A stretch of 64,000 bases of DNA from NCBI GenBank assembly GCA_016712745.1, contig JADJQN010000001.1:930001-994000 (forward strand). The letters are read 5' to 3'. The translations under genes and the position numbers were made by a program. This DNA is from Sandaracinaceae bacterium. Lineage in GTDB: Bacteria > Myxococcota_A > Polyangia > Polyangiales > JADJQN01. Each line of letters starts with the position of its first letter. Position 1 is the stretch's first letter. Positions 31,971 through 39,873 of this stretch are shown here, piece by piece. The notes beneath the pieces were generated by a model that saw only the letters and a list, made by a program, of their open reading frames with translations, was not told the DNA's origin and searched no databases.

Positions 31971-32096
31971 ACTCGGACTCGGACTCGGACTCGGACACCG
32001 ACTCGGACACCGACTCGGACACCGACTCGGACTCGGACTCGGACACCGACTCGGACTCGGACACCGACTCGGACACCGACTCGGACTCGGACACCG
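31971..32096. repeat. Hexanucleotide tandem array, 21 units
   Basis: 21 contiguous 6-bp units: 14 copies of ACTCGG and 7 copies of ACACCG, with no other variants. The array lies in the 226-base gap between the kinase stop (32134) and leuS (31907). All plus- and minus-strand frames through it are open; one plus frame reads as an Asp-Ser/Asp-Thr repeat and one minus frame as Ser-Glu/Ser-Val. I see no convincing start for a separate protein. Arrays of this kind can change length by slippage. Confidence 0.9.
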
Positions 32097-32133
32097 CCGC
32101 AGACACCCTCTCGAACGCCACGCCCCCTGACGC

Positions 32134-33756
32134 TCAATCAACGCGCCGCATATTCGCTGCGAGCGTCACGTCTTGCTGGGGCGTCAGCGAGATGCGACGG
32201 GTCTCATAGCCGGGCGCCGAAATCTCGATGCTGTGAACTGTTCCCCTACGAACGCGCAAGGGCATGGCGCTGATCGGAAATCCGTCGAGACGAATCAGTG
32301 CCTCGGGGGGCACACCGGTCAGGGTCACATTGGCATTCGCATCCTGCATCGGCGCAACGGGCGGGCTCTGCAAATCCTGGGTCGTAGGCAACACCGGTTC
32401 GCTGAGCGATTCGGCTACTTCACTGGGCCGCACGGCGATGCGAATGGCGACGACTAGCGCGAGAAAGAGAACGAGCCCCGCGACAACACGCCAAAACGCC
32501 GGGGGAAACTCGCGCACGCGCGCGGTCAGTCTCTCGACGGGCGATGCGCGAATCGGCTCCGGGGTCAGTTCTTTCTCCGCTGCAGGCTGTGGCGTCTTGC
32601 GCGCGGTTCTCACGCCCTGTGGCGCGGCAGCCACGCGACTGTCGGAGAGCTCAAGCGAAACTCCTCCACTCGGCGCGTCGAACTCGTCGGAGAATTCGTG
32701 TGCCGAAGAGCTCAACGGTGGGGCAAGTGGTGACCTTGCGATGTCCAGCTCGAGCGCCGGCAAATCTGACATGTCCGAAAGCGTAATCGGCCGGCCACCC
32801 GTTGTAGGCGGAACGTGCGCGGCAGGGGGCGGCGCAGCTCGCGTTGCCTGAGCGCTCCCCAAGGAAATTAAGTCGCCCCAGTCACCGTCGACCGCTTGGA
32901 TGGGCTGCTCGCCTTTGTTGGCTTTCACCAACATGGTTTTAAGCTCGGCCATTGTTTGTGGACGGCGCTCTCGGTCCTTATCCATGCATGCGAGAATCAT
33001 CGTCTCGAATGCCGGATGAACGCCCGCGCCCCGCGAGCGCGGTGACTTCGCCACTTCATGCAGGATGGTCTGCAGAAGCGCATTGTAGTTCCCTGCATCA
33101 AAAGGAACGTCGCCGACTACCATCTCGTAGAGCACCACCCCAAGCGCGTAGATGTCAGCACGCGAATCGAGATCGGTGTCGCCCAGCGCCTGTTCAGGCG
33201 GCATGTAGTGTGGCGTGCCAAGCACGGCGCCGGTCTGCGTCAGATGAGACCGCACCTCGTCAGCTTTTTGCGAAATACCAAAATCGAGGATCGTGATGCG
33301 GTCGCCGCCCCCCGCCTTCGGACTCAGCACGATATTGTCGGGCTTGATGTCGCGATGAACGATCCCCCGCTCATGCGCCGCCCCGAGGGCCTCGAGCAGC
33401 TGCAGCAAGACGTCGCTCGCCTGCTGTTGCGTCAGCTTGCCGTGCTTTTTTATGCGCTGCGTGAGCGTCTCGCCCTCGAGTAACTCCATGACGAGAAAGG
33501 GCGTGCCGTCTTCGGTGCGATCGAGATCCAGAACTTCGACGATGCCGGGATGCTCAATCGCGCTCGCCGACCTCGCCTCCCGTCCGAACCGCTCCGTGAT
33601 AGCTGCGTTGCCTGCGTAGCGCGCATCGAGCATTTTGATCGCAACTTTGCGACCGGTCCCGGTGTGCACCGCTTGCCAAACCGTGCCCATGCCGCCCTGG
33701 CCGATGGCTCGCTCGAGGTGGTACTTGCCAAGCAGGGTTTTTCCGCGAAGCTCCAA
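32134..33756 (-). CDS. Membrane Ser/Thr protein kinase with C-terminal PEGA domain
   Basis: A 540-residue STPK. The kinase domain (about 10-270) has the glycine loop IGQGGMGTVW, the Lys in KVAIKMLDA, the catalytic loop IVHRDIKPDNIV, DFG in ITILDFGIS and the P+1 region GTPHYMPPEQ, so it should be active. A disordered linker follows, then one membrane helix (VVAGLVLFLALVVAIRIAV) and an extracytoplasmic PEGA domain (VTLTGVPPEALIRLDGFPIS ... SAPGYETRRISL). It lies downstream of a pseudokinase and a GGDEF-like gene on the same strand. Confidence 0.93.
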   Translation of the reverse strand: MELRGKTLLGKYHLERAIGQGGMGTVWQAVHTGTGRKVAIKMLDARYAGNAAITERFGREARSASAIEHPGIVEVLDLDRTEDGTPFLVMELLEGETLTQRIKKHGKLTQQQASDVLLQLLEALGAAHERGIVHRDIKPDNIVLSPKAGGGDRITILDFGISQKADEVRSHLTQTGAVLGTPHYMPPEQALGDTDLDSRADIYALGVVLYEMVVGDVPFDAGNYNALLQTILHEVAKSPRSRGAGVHPAFETMILACMDKDRERRPQTMAELKTMLVKANKGEQPIQAVDGDWGDLISLGSAQATRAAPPPAAHVPPTTGGRPITLSDMSDLPALELDIARSPLAPPLSSSAHEFSDEFDAPSGGVSLELSDSRVAAAPQGVRTARKTPQPAAEKELTPEPIRASPVERLTARVREFPPAFWRVVAGLVLFLALVVAIRIAVRPSEVAESLSEPVLPTTQDLQSPPVAPMQDANANVTLTGVPPEALIRLDGFPISAMPLRVRRGTVHSIEISAPGYETRRISLTPQQDVTLAANMRRVD

Positions 33757-33810
33757 GACGAGAATGGTAGGCGGCTTCGTCCCAAACTTTCAATCGCGTA
33801 GGCGCACTGA

Positions 33811-35211
33811 TCAACTCGGTGGATCCCAGATCACACCAAACACGCAGGCGGCGTCGCCAAGTGCCTGACATCCTGCAGTTTGGACAGCGACACGTTCCGC
33901 GCCCGTCGCGTGCAACGCTCCTCGAACGAAGCCAGCCATGAGCGCGCACAGCTCAAGATTGGGCATCACTTGACCTACGATCGTGAGACGCGCGCTTCCC
34001 TGCACTCGCTCGATGACTTTCGCCTCGCCTTGACGAATCATGCGTGACCAGAGAGCCGGAAAGTCATCGATCAAGTCGCCGGGGCGCGCGCCGGCAACGA
34101 GGTCGGGATGAATGCGTCGCAGCCCGCGCAACGCCATCGCGCAGCCGAGCTCTGGCAGCAAGACCAAGTCGCCCTCTCCGCCGATGCGATCCGCCGCCGC
34201 GAGAATGCGTCCAGCGAGCTGTATGGGAACTCCCGTCTCGCTGATCGATTCGGTGCGCCCCGACGCCGGAAGCAGCGCGTCGACCTCTGGAACCTGGTCT
34301 ACGAGCCGTGACCATTTCTCCTCGCCGAGGTGGCGATAAATTGCCTCGATGGAAAGCAGCGTTGTCATTAATTCAAGAGTCGCCACTCCGAGCGGCGCAG
34401 CAGGTGGCCCAACAACTAGGCTCTGACGCTTCTGCAATCGCCGCAGATCGTCCGTCAGAGAGTCACCCGCGAGGCGGCCCCGAGTTGGCGCGTTCTCGAT
34501 GGCGAGCTGCGCTTCACCGGGAATGGTTTGCGCAAGAGCGATGCGAAATGCGTCCGCATCGGGAAATCCGCGGCGCGGATCGGCGAGGATTGCCCGTTGC
34601 AAAACTGCCTCGAGCGCAGCGGGCACAACCGTCCCACCCGGCGCTCCGCTAAGCAATGTGCGAAAAAGAGTTACGGCCTGTTCGATGTCGTCGTGGGGAT
34701 CCAGTGTGCCGCCCTCCGACAGAAAAGCTGAGTCGCCGCGGCGCTGCAGTTTGGCCATCTCGCCGCCGCCCCGCACGTGGGTGAGAAAAACACCTGTAAG
34801 CGACAGCTTGCGGTGTACCACGCCCGCCCGATGCATTGCGCCGAGCGCGTCCACGACATCGAGCATCAAGTGCCCCGCCTCCTCCAGGCTCATCACCCCG
34901 CCGCGCGCCTTCAAGCGGTCAGCAAGCGTCTCACCCTGAACGTGCTCGTACACAAGAAAGGGAATGCCGCTCTCGTCGTTGCCCGTGTCTACGATGCTCT
35001 GAAGATTGGGATGCGTAACGCTTCCAGCGATTCGAGCTTCGCGCTGCAGCATCGAGGCTTGTTGTCCGTCCGTCGCGTAGTCGGGTGTGAGAGTGCGTAG
35101 CTCGACGGTGCGCTGGATTCCCAAATGCTCGGCGCGATACGACACCATCCGCTCCGACTCACGAAGAAGTTCGATGATGCGGTATTTGCCCCCGACAATG
35201 CGCTCACTCAC
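33811..35211 (-). CDS. Pseudokinase fused to a V4R/DUF2378-like domain
   Basis: A 466-residue protein. Residues 5-250 follow the kinase fold, but key residues are lost: VAIK is VELR (residues 36-39), HRD is HRK (133-135), no DFG is present and the glycine loop is missing. The C-terminal 180 residues end in QTAGCQALGDAACVFGVIW, resembling V4R and the Myxococcus-type DUF2378 domain. The GTG at 35211 begins the kinase fold directly; a TTG at 35256 would overlap the upstream gene. It is likely a ligand-binding regulator of the neighbouring active kinase. Confidence 0.75.
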   Translation of the reverse strand: MSERIVGGKYRIIELLRESERMVSYRAEHLGIQRTVELRTLTPDYATDGQQASMLQREARIAGSVTHPNLQSIVDTGNDESGIPFLVYEHVQGETLADRLKARGGVMSLEEAGHLMLDVVDALGAMHRAGVVHRKLSLTGVFLTHVRGGGEMAKLQRRGDSAFLSEGGTLDPHDDIEQAVTLFRTLLSGAPGGTVVPAALEAVLQRAILADPRRGFPDADAFRIALAQTIPGEAQLAIENAPTRGRLAGDSLTDDLRRLQKRQSLVVGPPAAPLGVATLELMTTLLSIEAIYRHLGEEKWSRLVDQVPEVDALLPASGRTESISETGVPIQLAGRILAAADRIGGEGDLVLLPELGCAMALRGLRRIHPDLVAGARPGDLIDDFPALWSRMIRQGEAKVIERVQGSARLTIVGQVMPNLELCALMAGFVRGALHATGAERVAVQTAGCQALGDAACVFGVIWDPPS

Positions 35212-35225
35212 TGCGTCGAAAGGTA

Positions 35226-35840
35226 TCAGATCTCGCGAAGGCGATCCTCGGCCCAATCAAGCACGTTCGACATTTCCGGGTAAGCAGGGTCCGGGCACGC
35301 CAGGCACTCGATGGACTCGATGTTGGCAGAATCCGTTCCGACAGCGACTACGTTGCGAAGCCTCGCGACAAAGGCATCGAGCGCGTCCTTGCGCATGCGC
35401 GGCAAGATCAGGGCTAGGCGACGCTTGTAAAGGAAGACCATGTCCACGCGTCGCAAGGACTCAACTACGCCATCCATAACCGCCGTATAAGTCTCGCGCG
35501 AGTGAACGGGAACGAGCGACACGACGACGCACGAAAATGGCTCGGCGTAGCGCTCGGCATTCGCGAACTGCTCGCGCAAACGTTTGCGAAAGTACCGCCC
35601 TTCCAAGGTCTGCACGCGATCCAACTTGGGCCCGTGCACCGCAACCTCGAGCACTTCGCGAAGGTCTTCGATGGACCACTCGCGTCCTGGCGCAGCGTCG
35701 CGCGCGGCATCCGCGAGCATCCGCGACAAGCGACGCGCGAGATTTGCGTCGGCGCAGATCTCTCCCAAGTCGCGGCCCGCGAGCTCTTCCGGATCGCTGC
35801 CACTTGCCACTCGCTTTGCTGCTTCGGTTACCGTGGTCAT
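35226..35840 (-). CDS. Degenerate GGDEF-like regulatory protein
   Basis: A 204-residue protein. Residues 78-175 look like a diguanylate cyclase fold (TLEGRYFRKRLREQFANAER, then PFSCVVVSLVPVHSRETYTA), but where GGDEF should stand the sequence is LYKRRLALILP, so no c-di-GMP synthesis is expected. The N-terminal 70 residues are helical with no known domain. GGAG 10 bases upstream supports the ATG at 35840. It ends about 15 bases before the pseudokinase, suggesting a signalling operon. Confidence 0.6.
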   Translation of the reverse strand: MTTVTEAAKRVASGSDPEELAGRDLGEICADANLARRLSRMLADAARDAAPGREWSIEDLREVLEVAVHGPKLDRVQTLEGRYFRKRLREQFANAERYAEPFSCVVVSLVPVHSRETYTAVMDGVVESLRRVDMVFLYKRRLALILPRMRKDALDAFVARLRNVVAVGTDSANIESIECLACPDPAYPEMSNVLDWAEDRLREI

Positions 35841-35924
35841 GTGCGCAGAACTCCAAAGCACCTTAACACGTGCCTCTGCTCTGTGGTGTCAGCGAAGCTG
35901 CCGCACAAGACCGAAACAATTCTT

Positions 35925-36719
35925 TCAGGTGCGCAGAGGTGGGTGCACGGGCGCCAAATGATTGACCGGGCCCACGCCGTGTCCAAGAGGCACGGCGGTG
36001 CGCAACGCTTCGCTGAGCCAACTCTTTGCTTGGCGAACCGCGGACACGAGGTCAGTTCCGCGCGCGAGGTGCGCAGTGATCGCGGCCGAGAGAGTGCAAC
36101 CGGTTCCATGAGTTTGGTTCGTTGCAATTCGATCGCCTGTGAATTCATAAAAGGTGCCCGCGTCGCACAAGACGTCGACGGGCGGTCCGTCGAGGTGGCC
36201 TCCCTTCACGAGCACCGCGCGGCACCCGTGATCGAGAATGCGGAGCGCTGCCTCGCGCGCTTCGGCAACCGTGCGAACCGCTTTGCCGCACAAGGCTTCA
36301 GCTTCGTGCGTGTTGGGTGTCACGAGCAGCGCACGCGGAAGCAAACTCGCACAGAATGCATCGACTGCATCCTGCGCCAAAAGCTTCGCCCCGTGCTTGC
36401 TAATCATCACGGGATCGACAACGAGGTTCGGCAGAAACGGCGCGCATGCGCCAACTCTCTCGACGACGGCGCGTGAGCCCAAGGCTCCAGTTTTCACGGC
36501 ATGCGGAGGGATGTCTTCGCACACCGCACGAATCTGCGATTCGACCAGCGCCGCATCAAGATTGGTAACGTTTGTCACGCCCCGCGTGTTCTGCACGGTA
36601 AGCAGCGTGACCACCGCCTCGCCGTAGACCGAATGCTGATGAAACGTTTTGAGGTCTGCTTGAAGTCCCGCTCCCCCGGACGGATCGGAACCTGCAATCG
36701 TGAGCGCGACGAAAACCAT
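35925..36719 (-). CDS. thiD: Hydroxymethylpyrimidine/phosphomethylpyrimidine kinase
   Basis: Phosphorylates HMP and HMP-P in thiamine synthesis; 264 residues of the ribokinase fold. It shows the substrate loop TIAGSDPSGGAGLQADLKT, MISKHGAKLL, TPNTHEAEALCG and the anion-hole NQTHGTGCTLSAAI. The next gene diverges with a start only 7-19 bases away, leaving almost no promoter space, so one of the two starts or promoters must lie inside coding sequence. No other thi genes are in the window. Confidence 0.93.
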   Translation of the reverse strand: MVFVALTIAGSDPSGGAGLQADLKTFHQHSVYGEAVVTLLTVQNTRGVTNVTNLDAALVESQIRAVCEDIPPHAVKTGALGSRAVVERVGACAPFLPNLVVDPVMISKHGAKLLAQDAVDAFCASLLPRALLVTPNTHEAEALCGKAVRTVAEAREAALRILDHGCRAVLVKGGHLDGPPVDVLCDAGTFYEFTGDRIATNQTHGTGCTLSAAITAHLARGTDLVSAVRQAKSWLSEALRTAVPLGHGVGPVNHLAPVHPPLRT

Positions 36720-36737
36720 GGCATGATGGTGCACGCA

Positions 36738-38192
36738 ATGCGTCGGCTTGCAATACAGGGCTCCGTCACAACTCTTCTCGCGTGCGCACTTATTTGCGCA
36801 TGCGGGCATGAAGCCGAAACTCATGCAGCGCGTGACGCGGGGCACGTATCCCAACCTGTGGCACCGGTTTTACCTGATGCTGGCCCGACCTTCATCACGC
36901 ACACCGTTGAAGAAGGCGAGACTTTGTGGGACATCGCGCAAGCGTACGGGATTCGATCGCGCGCCATCCTTGTCGCAAACCATCTGGACGCGCGCGATGT
37001 GCGTCGCCTCGCACCGGGAATGACTTTGCGTATCCCCGGCGCAACGAGCGCCGTCGAAGTTGCGACGGCTCGCGATCGGATTGCGGCACGCGAGACGGAG
37101 CGGGCGGCCCTTCCGCCCCTGACCGACGGCGCGTACTACACGCTCGTGCGCGGCGATACCCTCTCCGAAGTCGCCGAGCGCTTCAACCTCGAAACCGACG
37201 CCATCATCGCACGCAACGAATTGATCGATGATGACATCACGACGTTGCGCGACGGCCGAACGATTATTCTGCCCGGCGTTCGCGACGCGGAAGTCGCGCG
37301 CCGTGCCGCAACGCGGCCGCGCGATGGCGTTACGCACACGCTCGCACGCGGGGAAACGGTGTGGGACGTTGCATCGGCGTTTCAAATGAGCGTTGCCGCG
37401 ATCATGGCGGCCAACTCGCTCAGCGAATCTTCGGTGACGAGCCTTCGCGAAGGCGCGCCTCTCTTCATACCCGGGGTTCATACGGATCGGGGCCGCCGCA
37501 CAGGCCATCGCGAGACGCCTCGCCAAGCAGCGTCGCGCGCGCTCGCCCGTCGGCTAGGGCTCGGCACCCGCGCCGCCGCCGGCCAGCTTCTCTATGGCCG
37601 CGTGCGTCCCGAGTGGGCGCGCGAAGCCGAACGCAATCCGCGAGCGAGGCGACGCGAATCGATGCCCGGCACATTGCGTTGGCCAGTCGCCGGTGGTTGG
37701 TTTGTGCGCGGCTACGGCTCAGGCGAAGGCCACTATCATCAGGCACTCGATATCGCAGGCAACATGGGCTGGAACGTGCGCGCATCGGCGAGCGGCATCG
37801 TCGGGTACGCCGGCAATGAAGTAAGCGGCTACGGAAATATGGTCATGGTCATCCACCCCGGTGGTTGGGTGACCATGTACGCGCACAACTCGGTGCTCTA
37901 CGTCGTTGCGGGCCAGCGCGTTGCGGCAGGCACGGTGCTCGCCGAGCTTGGAAGCACTGGCATCAGCCGCGGTCCTCACGTGCACTTCGAGCTCAGTTAC
38001 GGAGGACAGACGTGCGACCCCGCACCTTTAATGCGACCGGGGATACGGCACCGCAATGGGCGCATCGAGCCATTGCGCTATTCACGCTGGACTGACGCTG
38101 CCGACCGACCTCGCAACGTGGAATGCGACGGGAGGCGGCGCCATCCGCATTCACGTCTCGTCATCGACGAGACACCCGAAGCCGCTCCGTAA
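36738..38192 (+). CDS. LysM-repeat M23 peptidoglycan endopeptidase (lipoprotein)
   Basis: A 484-residue cell-wall hydrolase of NlpD type. The signal peptide ends in the lipobox LICAC. Three LysM modules follow (HTVEEGETLWDIAQAYGI, YTLVRGDTLSEVAERFNL, HTLARGETVWDVASAFQM), each about 48 residues and ending in an IPG/LPG turn. The C-terminal M23 domain keeps its zinc ligands in HYHQALDIAG and PHVHFELSYGG, so it should be an active metallopeptidase. In-frame ATGs at 36723 and 36726 are alternative starts. Confidence 0.9.
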   Translation: MRRLAIQGSVTTLLACALICACGHEAETHAARDAGHVSQPVAPVLPDAGPTFITHTVEEGETLWDIAQAYGIRSRAILVANHLDARDVRRLAPGMTLRIPGATSAVEVATARDRIAARETERAALPPLTDGAYYTLVRGDTLSEVAERFNLETDAIIARNELIDDDITTLRDGRTIILPGVRDAEVARRAATRPRDGVTHTLARGETVWDVASAFQMSVAAIMAANSLSESSVTSLREGAPLFIPGVHTDRGRRTGHRETPRQAASRALARRLGLGTRAAAGQLLYGRVRPEWAREAERNPRARRRESMPGTLRWPVAGGWFVRGYGSGEGHYHQALDIAGNMGWNVRASASGIVGYAGNEVSGYGNMVMVIHPGGWVTMYAHNSVLYVVAGQRVAAGTVLAELGSTGISRGPHVHFELSYGGQTCDPAPLMRPGIRHRNGRIEPLRYSRWTDAADRPRNVECDGRRRHPHSRLVIDETPEAAP

Positions 38193-38215
38193 TCTGCGCG
38201 AACGAGCCCGCGCGA

Positions 38216-38917
38216 TCAGAGCATGCGTGCAGGGATGCGCGTCTCGACTGCACTGCCACCGACGTGCTCGACGCGCCACGCGGCGACGTTCTGGCGGGAG
38301 CGCACGACGTCGACCAACTGCTCGTCTTCGTAGAGCAGGCCCACTCCGTCGTCGGCCGCGAGGCCGTCGGGTATCACTTGCGCCGCGATCAAGCGTTGGT
38401 AGGTCGGACGACGGTTTGCTTCGCCATCGTAATGAGGACAGTGGCTACCGCGCAGAAATCCCAAGCACGGCATCGCACGCAGCTCGCCGGGCCAAGAATC
38501 TGTGATGCCGTGTTCGAACCAACAAATGGAGCCGGCGCTCAGGCCGGCCAGAACGATCCCGGCCTCGTACGCTTCTCGCAGGATCGTGTCCACGCCCCAA
38601 AGTTTCCAGAGCGCGAGCATGTTGCGAGTGTTCCCGCCAGTCACGTAGATGATGTCTTGCGCGAGCAGATGTGCGCGCACGTCGATAACTGTTCCACGAA
38701 AGAGCGAAAGCACGCTGGCGTCAGCGCGTTCGCGTGGGAACGCATTCTGAAAGCGCGTGACGATGCTGTCTGAATCTCCGGAGGCGGTGGGAATCAAACA
38801 GACTCGCGGCGTCTTTGGGTCGACCAGACCGAGGACAAAGTCGTCCAAGCGAGGATTCTCAGGCTCCATCGCAAAGCCGCCCCCGCCCATCGCAAAAATC
38901 CGCCTCTTCGCCGCCAT
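38216..38917 (-). CDS. Peptidase E-like (family S51) protein
   Basis: A 233-residue serine peptidase-like protein. The nucleophile elbow GLSAGSICWFEHGITDS matches the GxSAGA-type S51 motif, preceded by VTGGNTRNMLALWKLWG, the substrate-side loop of PepE and cyanophycinases. The N-terminus IFAMGGGGFAMEPENPRLDD is typical of the family. It could cleave Asp-X dipeptides, but the exact substrate is unclear. AAGGTGA precedes the ATG at 38917. It converges on the M23 gene and is divergent from the amidohydrolase gene. Confidence 0.88.
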   Translation of the reverse strand: MAAKRRIFAMGGGGFAMEPENPRLDDFVLGLVDPKTPRVCLIPTASGDSDSIVTRFQNAFPRERADASVLSLFRGTVIDVRAHLLAQDIIYVTGGNTRNMLALWKLWGVDTILREAYEAGIVLAGLSAGSICWFEHGITDSWPGELRAMPCLGFLRGSHCPHYDGEANRRPTYQRLIAAQVIPDGLAADDGVGLLYEDEQLVDVVRSRQNVAAWRVEHVGGSAVETRIPARML

Positions 38918-38929
38918 CGCGCTGTCACC

Positions 38930-38958
38930 TTGTTCGTTCGAAAACCTTTGCGTAGAGT
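38930..38958 (+). promoter_or_regulatory. Candidate promoter of the beta-ureidopropionase gene
   Basis: TTGTTC (38930-38935) and TAGAGT (38953-38958) are separated by exactly 17 bases in the 64-base gap ahead of the ATG at 38982. Both boxes are partial matches to the sigma-70 consensus. GAAAGGA serves as ribosome binding site. Confidence 0.3.
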
Positions 38959-38981
38959 GCCCGACTTCGAAAGGAATCGAC

Positions 38982-39845
38982 ATGAGCCAGATTGTCCGCT
39001 GCGGCCTCATTCAATGTGCCAACCCGATCAACGACGAGAGCAAACCCGTCGCTGATATCCAGGAGGCCATGTTCCAAAAACATCTTCCGCTCATTGACGA
39101 AGCGGGCAAGAAGGGCGTGCAGATTCTCTGTCTGCAAGAGATCTTCAACGGGCCTTACTTCTGTCCGAGCCAGGATCCGCGCTGGTACGAGGCGGCCGAA
39201 TCGGTTCCCGGCCCGACCACTGAACGCCTCTCCGCCTATGCGAAGAAGTACAACATGGTGATCGTCGTTCCGATCTACGAGAAGGCGATGCGCGGAGTGT
39301 TCTACAACACGGCGGCGGTCATCGACGCCGACGGCAGTTACCTCGGCAAGTATCGCAAGCAGCACATTCCCCAAGTCCAGGGCTTTTGGGAAAAGTTCTT
39401 CTTCAAACCCGGCGACGGCGGCTACCCAGTCTTCAAGACCCGTTACGCAACCATCGGCGTCTACATTTGCTACGACCGGCACTTCCCCGAGGGCGCACGC
39501 TGCCTCGGATTGAACGGCGCGGAAATAGTCTTCAACCCGAGCGCGACTGTCGCGGGTCTCTCACAATACCTGTGGAAGCTCGAGCAGCCCGCGCACGCGG
39601 TTGCCAACGGCTACTACGTCGGGGCGATCAACCGCGTTGGCACGGAAGCGCCCTGGAACATCGGCAAGTTCTACGGCACGAGCTACTTCGTAAACCCGCG
39701 CGGTCAAATCATGATCGAAGCGAGCGAGGACAAGGACGAGCTCGTGGTTGCAGAGCTCGACCTTGCCGTCATCGATCAGGTTCGTTCAACGTGGCAGTTC
39801 TACCGCGACCGTCGCCCGGACGCGTATGACGAGCTCGTCGAATAA
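38982..39845 (+). CDS. Nitrilase-family beta-ureidopropionase / N-carbamoyl amidohydrolase
   Basis: A 287-residue carbon-nitrogen hydrolase. The catalytic triad is visible as Glu in LCLQEIFNGPYF, Lys in KYRKQHIPQV and Cys in GVYICYDRHFPEGAR. The sequence resembles bacterial PydC/N-carbamoylputrescine amidase enzymes. Because genes for PreTA, dihydropyrimidinase and downstream beta-alanine catabolism lie within 16 kb, its probable substrate is N-carbamoyl-beta-alanine, released as beta-alanine, CO2 and ammonia. An N-carbamoylputrescine role cannot be excluded. Confidence 0.88.
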   Translation: MSQIVRCGLIQCANPINDESKPVADIQEAMFQKHLPLIDEAGKKGVQILCLQEIFNGPYFCPSQDPRWYEAAESVPGPTTERLSAYAKKYNMVIVVPIYEKAMRGVFYNTAAVIDADGSYLGKYRKQHIPQVQGFWEKFFFKPGDGGYPVFKTRYATIGVYICYDRHFPEGARCLGLNGAEIVFNPSATVAGLSQYLWKLEQPAHAVANGYYVGAINRVGTEAPWNIGKFYGTSYFVNPRGQIMIEASEDKDELVVAELDLAVIDQVRSTWQFYRDRRPDAYDELVE

Positions 39846-39873
39846 GCGCCCGACCGACAGATGACCCTGGGGA

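Noticed and set aside
31908..32141. N-terminal extension of leucyl-tRNA synthetase through the array
   Set aside because: The frame is open, but it would add a Ser/Pro/Arg/Cys-rich leader not seen in LeuS. MHERYNPAEIEPRWQKRW is the normal family start.
31937..32209. An Asp-Ser/Asp-Thr repeat protein read through the hexanucleotide array
   Set aside because: Every frame through the array is open because the unit is 6 bp without stops. The frame overlaps the end of the kinase gene, has no ribosome binding site and shows no domain outside the repeat.
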